Assembly (NCBI GenBank): GCA_029558515.1
Contig: JAKQEM010000013.1
Coordinates: 1 to 40,587 of the forward strand
Origin: a bacterium
Lineage (GTDB): Bacteria > Patescibacteriota > Gracilibacteria > Peribacterales > Peribacteraceae
Direction: 5' to 3'
Length of the DNA: 40,587 nucleotides
This document shows, one piece after another, positions 20,706 through 28,992 of the stretch (its first letter is position 1; each line of letters starts with the position of its first letter). The notes beneath the pieces are model-generated. The model saw nothing but the letters and a program-made list of their open reading frames with translations. It ran no database searches and was not told where the DNA came from. A program made the position numbers and the translations under genes.

Positions 20706-21071
20706 ATGACTGACATTACCCGTGAGACCAGCGAGGAATTCGCCGCGGCAGATTTGGCTGCGAATGAGCGCGTTGCACAACTGTTTTTTCTCATGCGATT
20801 GAGCGGTAATCAAGCTGTGATAGATGTACAAGAATTTATGCAGTCACTATCACCACCGGAAAGAACGCATGTCATGCAAAAACTCAACACAATGCGCAAT
20901 CCGACGGATATTGAGACACGGCGTACGCGCAGATCGCTCATTTTGATTTTGACTCCCCATGCAAATCCCTTTTTTGCACCCCGTGTTCAACCTAGTGCAA
21001 CAAATAAACAAACTCGCTTTCCGGACGAGTTTGACACGCAAGCAGAGCAACCGGTATCTGCCTCCTTATGA
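20706..21071 (+). CDS. Small unknown protein D
   Basis: 121 residues, soluble, no recognised family; helical N-terminal two-thirds (FAAADLAANERVAQLFFLMR, VIDVQEFMQSLSPPERTHVM) and a low-complexity, probably disordered C-terminus. It has the same length as protein A and the same kind of helical composition but no alignable motif. Last of the four-gene island; unlike A-C it has its own promoter and no convincing leader peptide. Confidence 0.5.
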   Translation: MTDITRETSEEFAAADLAANERVAQLFFLMRLSGNQAVIDVQEFMQSLSPPERTHVMQKLNTMRNPTDIETRRTRRSLILILTPHANPFFAPRVQPSATNKQTRFPDEFDTQAEQPVSASL

Positions 21072-21080
21072 ATTGCTTCT

Positions 21081-21710
21081 TCACTCTTCCCGAAAATTCG
21101 TCGCATCGCAATTGTCATTCTCCGAAGAGCAGCCAAGCTGCAGCCAGTTGTAGAGCGGTTCCGGATCGCCGTCGATGGCGAGGATCACACGGTTCACATC
21201 GGGAAATTGCGTGAGCGTCTCTGTGATTTCCGCCAGAAAGGCGGCAGAGCCGCAGCTGGTACCCGCGTTGGGAATGACATCCCGAATATCCGTCAGATTC
21301 ACGTAAGCTGTGTCATTGACCACACGCACGCTTCGCACCGCATTCGCCGTCTCCATGGAGAAGAACGACGTATATCCTGCAACCCGCTCCTCTTCCGTCG
21401 GTCCCGCAAACAGCGTCCGCACCAATTCCGCCGGCGTCACGTCGTCATCGATATTCGCACGAGTCACCCCGAAGACCGCATCGCAGATCTGCGCATTGGG
21501 ATTGAAGGTCGTGCTGCCGAAATACAGCTTGGGCGCGAAGGAAACGGGGGACGATGAAAAGACGACGGAAGCCGACGAAGACGAAACACCGCCATTATCG
21601 ACGATATCGGGAGGCGCGCAACCGGCGACGATGACACCCATGAGGATGATGAGCGGCAGCAGTGCGATGGGACGGATGGCCGCGGGACGATCGGGAGGAC
21701 GGAGATACAT
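21081..21710 (-). CDS. GerMN-domain lipoprotein
   Basis: 209 residues. A signal segment (IALLPLIILMGVIVAGC) ends in a lipobox VAGC, so the mature protein should be lipid-anchored at the Cys. A Ser-rich linker follows, then a GerMN domain (LVRTLFAGPTEEERVAGYTS, VRSVRVVNDTAYVNLTDI, TETLTQFPDVNRVILAIDG). GerMN domains occur in envelope proteins of spore-formers and non-spore-formers and are thought to bind envelope components. Stops 10 bases from gene D, to which it is convergent. Confidence 0.85.
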   Translation of the reverse strand: MYLRPPDRPAAIRPIALLPLIILMGVIVAGCAPPDIVDNGGVSSSSASVVFSSSPVSFAPKLYFGSTTFNPNAQICDAVFGVTRANIDDDVTPAELVRTLFAGPTEEERVAGYTSFFSMETANAVRSVRVVNDTAYVNLTDIRDVIPNAGTSCGSAAFLAEITETLTQFPDVNRVILAIDGDPEPLYNWLQLGCSSENDNCDATNFREE

Positions 21711-21835
21711 GGGGAGAAAGGGGAACAGAAAGTTCTACGAACCCAAAGACGTTTGGTCACACCATCTCTGTCTGCACTACATGCTCGCAGACATGGTTAC
21801 GGACACTTACACAAGCAAAATTTGGAAAATGAAAG

Positions 21836-21991
21836 AATATAGGGGTTGCAAAGACTACAAAGAAAACAAGGAACCAAAACTTCCTCGCAAGTCTTCGTTA
21901 GCATCTAAATTTTAGTCGTTGTAGTCGTTGTAGTCCTTGTAGTCTTCGTAGTCTTCGCAGTCGTTGTAATCCTAGTAATCCTTGTAATCCT
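21836..21991. repeat. Degenerate GTAGTCCTT-type tandem repeat with complementary arm
   Basis: About nine GTTGTAGTC/CTTGTAGTC/CTTCGTAGTC units (21914-21985) stand opposite a shorter complementary arm (GACTACAAAGAAAACAAGG, 21851-21870). It begins in an otherwise featureless 286-base gap between the GerMN gene and trmB and runs to the trmB stop codon. Confidence 0.65.
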
Positions 21992-21996
21992 TTTCT

Positions 21997-22752
21997 TCAC
22001 TTCGCCACGAACGCCGTCGCTCCCAACCAGGCCAGATCGAAAACGGCACGCATCGTCCGCGCAAACGTCGCGCTCTCCACCAAGAGCCCGAGCAATTCCT
22101 CTTTGCGTAATGAAACGATGCCGACGGTGTTGCCGAACACGAGAATCTCATTCTCGAACGGAAACTGCTCTTTGTTCACGAGAAGAATCTCGATGAGATT
22201 GGGATTGAAGTCTGCGGGGAGGAACGGATCAATCACGTGCACGCTCTCCACGGTATTGGGCGAAAGGTAGCGGGTCTTGATACCCTGCTTGATGCGCTCG
22301 TGCGTGTAGGATCGAAAGAATTCGGGAAAGAATGCAGTGACGCTGCGCAGATCGGTATAGCCCAAAATTTCTTTCCGCGCCGTGAGAGATTCCGTAAATA
22401 CGCGCTCCACCCCCTCTCTCCCGTCATAGAAACGGATCTTCGGCTTAAATCCCAGTGAGCTCTGCAACGTCTTCAGCTCCGGAATCAACCGCTTGGCCAA
22501 TGCCATCTTCTCCTGTGCAATGCGCTCCAACTGCTCGGGCGGCTCCGGCGAAAAATGCTTCACACCGTTTTTCACATGGACGGACACCAATCGCTTCTCT
22601 CGCAGATTCTCCAAAGTGTGATAGCAACTGACGCGATGGACGCCGACTTTCTTGGCGATCACCGAAACCGGCCCGCCGTTCACTTCGAGAGCAGCCAGGT
22701 ACACTTTTGCTTCTTCGTCGGTCAGGCCAAGATGCTGCAATTCCATCATCAT
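21997..22752 (-). CDS. TrmB-family transcriptional regulator
   Basis: About 251 residues: an N-terminal winged helix (LGLTDEEAKVYLAALE, GPVSVIAKKVGVHRVSCYHT) typical of TrmB, a short coiled linker and a C-terminal effector domain containing KIRFYDGREGVERVFTESL and the AFFPEFFRSYTHERIKQGI segment common in CPR TrmB-like proteins. Ligand unknown. Several ATGs are possible at the N-terminus. TATACT (22760-22765, complement) is 7 nt before the first. It is divergent from the first Cys-rich gene, and the palindrome between them suggests both are its targets. Confidence 0.85.
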   Translation of the reverse strand: MMMELQHLGLTDEEAKVYLAALEVNGGPVSVIAKKVGVHRVSCYHTLENLREKRLVSVHVKNGVKHFSPEPPEQLERIAQEKMALAKRLIPELKTLQSSLGFKPKIRFYDGREGVERVFTESLTARKEILGYTDLRSVTAFFPEFFRSYTHERIKQGIKTRYLSPNTVESVHVIDPFLPADFNPNLIEILLVNKEQFPFENEILVFGNTVGIVSLRKEELLGLLVESATFARTMRAVFDLAWLGATAFVAK

Positions 22753-22772
22753 CCATCTCAGTATACTCTTGT

Positions 22773-22790
22773 TGTAGATTACTTTCTACA
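22773..22790. promoter_or_regulatory. Palindrome between trmB and the first Cys-rich gene
   Basis: TGTAGA-TTACTT-TCTACA, a 6-bp inverted repeat with a 6-base spacer, lies just upstream of the trmB -10 box and 60-odd bases before the -10 of the divergent gene (TACAAT, 22853-22858). A likely operator for the TrmB-type regulator. Confidence 0.5.
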
Positions 22791-22884
22791 TAAAATTTGC
22801 GTCCATTTTGCATTTAGCATTTAGTATTTTGCATTTCCCAGATTTCCTGTTTTACAATATATTCATCAGTGAGACAATGCATGC

Positions 22885-24573
22885 ATGCAAAACATCTGCC
22901 CCCAATGCTCTTCTAACTTCGATATCACCGATGACGATCTCGCGTTTTTGGAAAAAGTATCTCCGATATTCAATGGCAAGAAGGAATTGATTCCCCCGCC
23001 GACCTTGTGTCCGGAGTGCAGGATGCAGCGGAGGCTCGCGTTTCGAAACGAGCGCAAACTGTATCACCGCAAATGTGATCTCACGGGCAAACAGATCGTA
23101 TCCGTATACGCAGCGGATAAACCGTTCAAAGCATACCAATCCGATGAATGGTACACGGACAAGTGGAACGCATTGGAGTACGGTCGCACTTTTGATTTCT
23201 CCAGGACTTTTTTTGAGCAATGGGCAGAATTGATGAGTGTAGTGCCTCGCATGTCCCTCGTGACTTCTCCCGAAGCGAATGCATTCAATTGTTCGTACAT
23301 CAACTTTGCCGGCCACAGCGAAAATTGCTACATGACATTTGACTCCGATTACAACAGAGATTCCATGTACACAAATGTTCTGAAACACTCGCAGAATTGC
23401 GTGGATTGCTCGTTCGTCCACGAGTGCGAGCTATGTTATGAATGTGTCGATTGCTATGCATCCTACAATCTGCGCTTCAGTGAGAATTGTACAAATTGCA
23501 GCGACTGCGCATTTCTCAAAAATTGCTCTGGGTGCAGACAATGCTTCTTCTGCTCCAACCTCGCACAGAAAGAATACCACATTTTCAACAAACCGTATTC
23601 CAAATCAGAGTACGAGCAACTCTTGGAATCCATGCAACTGAACACGTCATCCGGCTTGCACAAACTAAAGAATGAATTTGCGGAATTCACGAAACAATAT
23701 CCTCAGAAATTTCAGCACGCGCTGAAGGTGGAAAATGGTGTGGGGGATTATTTGGCAAATGTGCAAAATTGCCATCATTGCTTTGACATTGCCGATGCTC
23801 AGGATCTGCGATACTGCGACACACTGTACAAAGCAAAGGATTGCTGCGACGTCTCCTCCTTCGGAGAGAACATTGCATTGATTTATGATTCAGGAACAAT
23901 TGGAGTAGAAGGTTACAATCTGCAATTTTGCTTCAATTGCGTAATCAATTGCTCGGATCTGCTGTATTGCAACGAATGTCATCGTGCATCACATTGCTTC
24001 GGATGCATCGGTGTGGGAGAAAAATACTGCATCCTCAACAAGCAGTACACACAGGAGGAGTATGACACGCTCGTTCCTCAGATCATTGCTCACATGCGGA
24101 CCACAGGAGAATGGGGGCAGTTTTTCCCCGGTGCCCTTTCTCCTTTTGGATACAGCGAAACCATGGCACAAGAGCAATTTCCACTCACCAAAGAATCAGC
24201 GCTTACGAACGGATGGAATTGGTATGAAGAGCGCACAGAAGCATCAGACAACTACATGGGCCCAATGATAACTATCCCCGATTCCATCACCGATGTCCCG
24301 GACGACATCACCAAGCAGATTTTGAAGTGTGAAGCCACCGGCAAGCCCTACAAGATCATTCCGCAGGAACTGAAGTTCTATCGTGAAATGGGCATTCCGA
24401 TCCCGCGGAAATGTCCCGACCAAAGGCATAAAGAACGCATGGCGCTGCGAAATCCACGCAAGCTCTGGAAGAGAAATTGCATGAAATGCAGTAAAGAAAT
24501 CGAAACGACGTACAGTCCGGAGAGACCGGAGATCGTCTATTGTGAATCTTGCTACCTTTCTTCCGTGTACTAA
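22885..24573 (+). CDS. Cys-rich zinc-ribbon/repeat protein, copy 1
   Basis: 562 residues with about 39 cysteines, no signal peptide or membrane segment. Layout: N-terminal ribbon-like module with C5-x2-C8 and C42-x2-C45 (FNGKKELIPPPTLCPECRMQ); a repeat block of NCxxC/CxxCxxC units ending in the motif FNKPYSKSEYE (about residue 235); a second such block ending in YCILNKQYTQEEYDTL (about 385); and a C-terminal module (KCEATGKPYKI, IPRKCPDQRHKERMALRN, NCMKC, YCESCYLSSVY) that resembles the N-terminal one. Probably zinc-binding and cytoplasmic; the function is unknown. I remember similar CPR proteins being labelled hypothetical. First of seven paralogues here. Confidence 0.8.
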   Translation: MQNICPQCSSNFDITDDDLAFLEKVSPIFNGKKELIPPPTLCPECRMQRRLAFRNERKLYHRKCDLTGKQIVSVYAADKPFKAYQSDEWYTDKWNALEYGRTFDFSRTFFEQWAELMSVVPRMSLVTSPEANAFNCSYINFAGHSENCYMTFDSDYNRDSMYTNVLKHSQNCVDCSFVHECELCYECVDCYASYNLRFSENCTNCSDCAFLKNCSGCRQCFFCSNLAQKEYHIFNKPYSKSEYEQLLESMQLNTSSGLHKLKNEFAEFTKQYPQKFQHALKVENGVGDYLANVQNCHHCFDIADAQDLRYCDTLYKAKDCCDVSSFGENIALIYDSGTIGVEGYNLQFCFNCVINCSDLLYCNECHRASHCFGCIGVGEKYCILNKQYTQEEYDTLVPQIIAHMRTTGEWGQFFPGALSPFGYSETMAQEQFPLTKESALTNGWNWYEERTEASDNYMGPMITIPDSITDVPDDITKQILKCEATGKPYKIIPQELKFYREMGIPIPRKCPDQRHKERMALRNPRKLWKRNCMKCSKEIETTYSPERPEIVYCESCYLSSVY

Positions 24574-24633
24574 CCCTTCTTACCTTTCTGCCCTTTCTGC
24601 CTTTCCTCATCCCCCTCACTTTCCTCACCTCCC

Positions 24634-26310
24634 ATGCCTTCCTGCGCAAACCAGTGGTGTCAGCAGAGCTTCGAAATCACCGACGCCGATCTCGCGTTTT
24701 TGGAAAAAGTATCTCCGATATTCAATGGCAAGAAGGAAATGATTCCTCCGCCGACCTTGTGTCCGGAGTGCAGGATGCAACGGAGGCTCCTCTTTCGGAA
24801 CGATCTCTGTCTCTACCACCGAAAGTCTGATCTCACCGGTAGGGCTATGATTTCCATGTACGCACAGGACAAGCCTTACAAAGTCTACGATCAAGACGAG
24901 TGGTGGAGCGATCGGTGGAATGAATTGGATTACGGTCGTGACTTCGATTTCTCTCGAACGTTTACGGAGCAATTCCGAGAGCTCAATCTGGCAATACCGC
25001 ATCAAGGGCTCTTCACGACGAACGCGGAAAACAGCTACTATACCAACCATTCACTCAACACGAAGAACTGCTACCTCATTGCGGGGGCGACCAATCTGGA
25101 AGACTGTCTCTTCGGCCGTTTCGTCATCAGCGGCAACGACGTGGTCGACGGCCTTTCGCTCTACGGCTGTGCGTGGTGCTACGAAGGCATCGCATCCCAA
25201 AACTGTTACCAGTGTCTGTTCTTCCGGCACTCGCGGGATTGCAGCAGCTGCCTCATGATCGACGATTGCCAGTCCTGCAAAAACTGCTGCATGTGCTTCG
25301 GACTGAAGAGCAAAGAATACTGTTATTTGAATGAACAATTGACCAAGGAGGAATACGAACAGCGGATTCAACATCATTTCCCGATGACGGTCGATGGCAT
25401 TACAGCGATGCGCCGACAGCTTGCGGAATTATCAATACGATTCCCGCATCGTGCTCTCCAGGTTTTCAGCTGTGAAGACTGCACCGGAGACATGGTCTTC
25501 AGCAGTCAGCGTTGTGAGAGTTGCTTTGACTGCACCGATTCTCAGGATTGCAAATACATCAGCAATTCGCCGAACAGTAACAATAGTCAGGATGCTAATT
25601 ACACGGCACCGCAGGGAATAGAGCAGTGTTACAACGTTAACTCAACGTGTGGTATGTGTAATAGTGGGACATTTTTAGCTTGGTACTGTTCGGATGTCTT
25701 GTACAGTCGCGAGTGCCATCGAGGCGCCAATCTCTTCGGCTGCGTCGGCATCCGGCACAAGGAGTACTGCATTCTGAATAAACAATACACAAAAGAGGCA
25801 TATGAGAAATTGGTGCCAAAAATTATCGAGCATATGCGAAAGACCGGTGAGTGGGGTGAATACCTTCACCCGAGTCTTTCGACGATGGGCTACAACGAGA
25901 CGCTGGCACAGGAGTACTTCCCAATCACGAAAGAAGAAGCACTCTCACGCGGGTGGCAATGGCATGACGAAGCCGAACCGCAGCAGCAGTACCTCGGCCC
26001 CGACTACGTTGTCCCCGATTCCATCACCGATGTCCCGGACGACATCACCAAGCAGATTTTGAAGTGCGAAGTCACCGGCAAGCCCTACAAGATCATCCCG
26101 CAGGAACTGAAGTTCTACCGCGAGATGGGCATTCCGATTCCACGGAAGTGTCCCGACCAAAGGCATAAAGAACGCATGGCGCTCAGAAATCCGCGCAAGC
26201 TCTGGAAGAGAAATTGCATGAAATGCAGAAAGGAAATCGAAACGACGTACAGTCCGGAGAGACCGGAGATCGTCTACTGCGAAGATTGCTACCTTTCTTC
26301 TGTGTACTAA
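24634..26310 (+). CDS. Cys-rich zinc-ribbon/repeat protein, copy 2
   Basis: 558 residues, same layout as copy 1, but with a longer first knuckle (C4-x4-C9, CANQWC) and different repeat blocks (DCSSCLMIDDCQSCKNCCMC; ESCFDCTDSQDC). Block-closing motifs are YCYLNEQLTKEEYEQ and YCILNKQYTKEAYEK. It starts 60 bases after copy 1 with no promoter between them, only a CTTTCTGCC-rich tract, so the two are probably co-transcribed. The DNA of its C-terminal 300 bases is nearly identical to that of copies 1 and 3. Confidence 0.8.
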   Translation: MPSCANQWCQQSFEITDADLAFLEKVSPIFNGKKEMIPPPTLCPECRMQRRLLFRNDLCLYHRKSDLTGRAMISMYAQDKPYKVYDQDEWWSDRWNELDYGRDFDFSRTFTEQFRELNLAIPHQGLFTTNAENSYYTNHSLNTKNCYLIAGATNLEDCLFGRFVISGNDVVDGLSLYGCAWCYEGIASQNCYQCLFFRHSRDCSSCLMIDDCQSCKNCCMCFGLKSKEYCYLNEQLTKEEYEQRIQHHFPMTVDGITAMRRQLAELSIRFPHRALQVFSCEDCTGDMVFSSQRCESCFDCTDSQDCKYISNSPNSNNSQDANYTAPQGIEQCYNVNSTCGMCNSGTFLAWYCSDVLYSRECHRGANLFGCVGIRHKEYCILNKQYTKEAYEKLVPKIIEHMRKTGEWGEYLHPSLSTMGYNETLAQEYFPITKEEALSRGWQWHDEAEPQQQYLGPDYVVPDSITDVPDDITKQILKCEVTGKPYKIIPQELKFYREMGIPIPRKCPDQRHKERMALRNPRKLWKRNCMKCRKEIETTYSPERPEIVYCEDCYLSSVY

Positions 26311-26361
26311 CCCTTCTTACCTTTCTGCCCTTTCAGCCTTCCCTCACCTTCCCCACTTCCC

Positions 26362-26652
26362 TCACCTTTCTGCCTTCCCACCGATGCCCACCGCTTTCTG
26401 CAACATCGGCACCTTCACGACTTCCAGATCGTCAAGGCGTTCATCCAGATTGCCGATCTGTACGGACAATAGCTCAACTTTTCGTTCAAGCTTGCTCAAA
26501 CGCGCATCAATGGCATCAAATCGTTTATCCATGAGCGAAAATCTGGAATCGACCTGCGCAAAACGTGCATCCATATGTTGCATGATTCTGCGTTCCATCC
26601 CTTGCATATGCTGCAGGAGAATCGCCGGAGTGATGTCCTGGTTATCGGCCAT
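26362..26652 (-). CDS. Small coiled-coil protein, companion 1
   Basis: 96 residues: MADNQDITPAILLQHMQGM, then an uninterrupted heptad pattern (RFSLMDKRFDAIDARLSKLE, VELLSVQIGNLDERLDDLE) predicted as a parallel coiled coil, and the tail VPMLQKAVGIGGKAER. The last codons run into the CTTTCTGCC repeat tract. TTGCAG (26684-26689), 17 bases and TAACAT (26661-26666) form a promoter 8 nt before the ATG. Paralogue of the gene at 28502-28819; both lie antisense-oriented just after a Cys-rich gene. Function unknown. Confidence 0.65.
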   Translation of the reverse strand: MADNQDITPAILLQHMQGMERRIMQHMDARFAQVDSRFSLMDKRFDAIDARLSKLERKVELLSVQIGNLDERLDDLEVVKVPMLQKAVGIGGKAER

Positions 26653-26827
26653 GGATCCGCATGTTATGCCTCCCCGATATCCGCTGCAATCCAACCGCGG
26701 AGCTTTCTTTCCCACAATCCCGCTGATCTCTTCCCGAAGCCCTCTTTCCTGTTCTGTTCCCTCGTAGAACACCCCCGTCATTTCGCATTTTTCATTTTTC
26801 ATTTCCCATTTTCCATTCATAAAATCT

Positions 26828-28495
26828 ATGCAGCAGACTTGCGCAAACCAGTGGTGTCAGCAAAGCTTCGAGATCACCGATGACGATCTCGCGTTTTTGG
26901 AAAAAGTATCTCCGATATTCAATGGCAAGAAGGAATTGATTCCCCCGCCGACCTTGTGTCCGGAGTGCAGGTGGCAAACACGCATGGGATTTCGCAATGA
27001 ATGGAATCTCTATCATCGAAAATGCAACATGTCGGGCAAGCAACTCATCTCAATGTTCGCGCCAGACAGTCCGTATCCCGTCTACGATCAGGATGTTTGG
27101 TGGAGCGACGCGTACGATCCGTTGATGTACGGGAGGGACTTTGATTTCAACACTCCGTTCTTTGAGCAGTTTGATACATTGCATCGTGTTGTTCCAAAGG
27201 TTTCCATCCAGAATGCAAAGAGCGAAAACAGCGTCTACACCAACTACTCGGCATCGAACAAGAACTGCTACATGGTCGTCGGCGGTTTGGGCGATGAAGA
27301 TTGTCTCTTTGGGTACCGCGTGTTTTACTCCACTGATTGTACGGACTGCTACGACCTCTTCCAGTGTCAGCGCTGCTATGAGTGCGCGGAATCCAGCGGA
27401 CTCTATGACTGCATCCACTGCCACAACTGCCAAAACTCCTCGAACCTCCTTCACTGCGTTGACTGCGTCGGTTGCCAAAATTGCTACGGTTGCGCGGGCC
27501 TGCGTAATAAGGAATTTCATCTCTATAATGAAGCGCTCAGCGAGGAGGACTACCGCACGCAAGTGGCGAAGCTCGGTCTTCTCCCATTCCCGGAGAATCA
27601 AGCACGTATTCGACAGGTGCACTTGCAGGCGCCTCGTCTCTTCACACGCCAAATCCAGTCGGAAAACGTCACGGGTGATCAACTGCTGGAATGTCAGAAC
27701 TGCTTCGAGTGTTACACGATCAAACGCTCACAGGATTGTCGCTTCGTCATCAATGCCGATCACGACAAAGATTGCCACGACGCGAATTTCATAGATGACT
27801 GTGAACTTCAGTATTATTCCGCCAACCTGCAGGATAACTACCGCACTATTTTCTGTTCACTGCTCTGGTACACGAAGGAATGCTCCTACACGATGAACAG
27901 CTTCCACAGTCATCACCTCTTCGGATGCAGCGGTATGAAAAAGCATGCGTACTGCATCCTCAATAAACAGTACACACAGGAAGAGTATGACACTCTCGTC
28001 CCTCAGATCATTGCTCACATGCAGCATACCGGGGAATGGGGGCAACACTTTCCCATCCGCATCTCTCCCCTCGGGTACAACGAAACCGTCGCGTTTGAAA
28101 CACTCCCTCTTGCTCAAGAGGAAACTCTCGCACGCGGCTGGAAATGGAGCAATCCCCAGGAAACACAATCACAATACCTCGGCCCCGACTACGTTATCCC
28201 CGACTCCATCACCGATGTCCCGGACGACATCATCAAGCAGATTCTGAAATGTGAAGTCACCGGCAAGCCCTACAAGATCATCCCGCAGGAATTGAAGTTC
28301 TATCGTGAAATGGGCATTCCGATCCCGCGGAAGTGTCCGGATCAACGACATAAGGAACGCATGGCGCTGCGAAATCCACGCAAGCTCTGGAAGAGAAATT
28401 GCATGAAATGCAGTAAAGAAATCGAAACGACGTACAGTCCGGAGAGACCGGAGATTGTGTATTGCGAAGAATGCTACCTCGCTTCCGTGTACTAA
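26828..28495 (+). CDS. Cys-rich zinc-ribbon/repeat protein, copy 3
   Basis: 555 residues; first knuckle C5-x4-C10. Bases 26879-26971 are identical to 22930-23022 of copy 1, while the middle is different (CYECAESSGLYDCIHCHNCQ, then NSSNLLHCVDCVGCQNCYGC). Block-closing motifs are FHLYNEALSEEDYRT and YCILNKQYTQEEYDT. The C-terminal DNA again matches copies 1 and 2 almost exactly. Its start is preceded by a run of CATTTTTCATTT-like units; a good -10 box is not clear. Confidence 0.8.
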   Translation: MQQTCANQWCQQSFEITDDDLAFLEKVSPIFNGKKELIPPPTLCPECRWQTRMGFRNEWNLYHRKCNMSGKQLISMFAPDSPYPVYDQDVWWSDAYDPLMYGRDFDFNTPFFEQFDTLHRVVPKVSIQNAKSENSVYTNYSASNKNCYMVVGGLGDEDCLFGYRVFYSTDCTDCYDLFQCQRCYECAESSGLYDCIHCHNCQNSSNLLHCVDCVGCQNCYGCAGLRNKEFHLYNEALSEEDYRTQVAKLGLLPFPENQARIRQVHLQAPRLFTRQIQSENVTGDQLLECQNCFECYTIKRSQDCRFVINADHDKDCHDANFIDDCELQYYSANLQDNYRTIFCSLLWYTKECSYTMNSFHSHHLFGCSGMKKHAYCILNKQYTQEEYDTLVPQIIAHMQHTGEWGQHFPIRISPLGYNETVAFETLPLAQEETLARGWKWSNPQETQSQYLGPDYVIPDSITDVPDDIIKQILKCEVTGKPYKIIPQELKFYREMGIPIPRKCPDQRHKERMALRNPRKLWKRNCMKCSKEIETTYSPERPEIVYCEECYLASVY

Positions 28496-28501
28496 CCCTT
28501 C

Positions 28502-28819
28502 TTACCTTTCTGCCCTTTCTGCCCTTCCTCCCCTTCCTGCCTTCCCACCGATGCCAACCGCTTTCTGCAACATCGGCACCTGCACGACTTCCAGGTCATC
28601 CAATCGCTCATCCACATTGCCGATCTGCACGGACAGTAATTCGACTTTACGCTCCAGTTTGCCTAAACGTGCATTAATTTCGTCAAATCGAAGGTCCATC
28701 TTGTCAAACTTCTTCATAATGCGCTGCTCCATTGTTTGCATTTGCATGGAAAAATCTCCACGCATGGCCTGCATGTGCTGCAGGAGAATCGCCGGTGTAA
28801 CGTCTTGGTCATCCGCCAT
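28502..28819 (-). CDS. Small coiled-coil protein, companion 2
   Basis: 105 residues, paralogous to the gene at 26362-26652: MADDQDVTPAILLQHMQAM, heptads (MKKFDKMDLRFDEINARLGK, VELLSVQIGNVDERLDDLEV) and a C-terminus drawn from the repeat tract (GGKAGRGGRAERAER). Promoter TTGAAG (28851-28856), 17 bases, TATTCT with TG-G (28828-28833), 8 nt before the ATG. The duplication evidently included a Cys-rich gene and its companion. Confidence 0.65.
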   Translation of the reverse strand: MADDQDVTPAILLQHMQAMRGDFSMQMQTMEQRIMKKFDKMDLRFDEINARLGKLERKVELLSVQIGNVDERLDDLEVVQVPMLQKAVGIGGKAGRGGRAERAER

Positions 28820-28992
28820 GGAACGTGAGAATACCAATGCCTCGGTCTCCCTTCAATCCGATCACGACCTTTCTTTGCGAGATTGTTTTTGTCATCATAC
28901 CTTTTGCCTTTAAACAAGCCCTCTTTCCCCGTTCCGTCCGATAAAAGAACGACTCGCAATCTCGGACGTTCACGGTGCGTTATACTCCGTGC

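Noticed and set aside
21836-21991. CRISPR array
   Set aside because: Units are 8-10 bases, degenerate and without spacers; no cas genes nearby.
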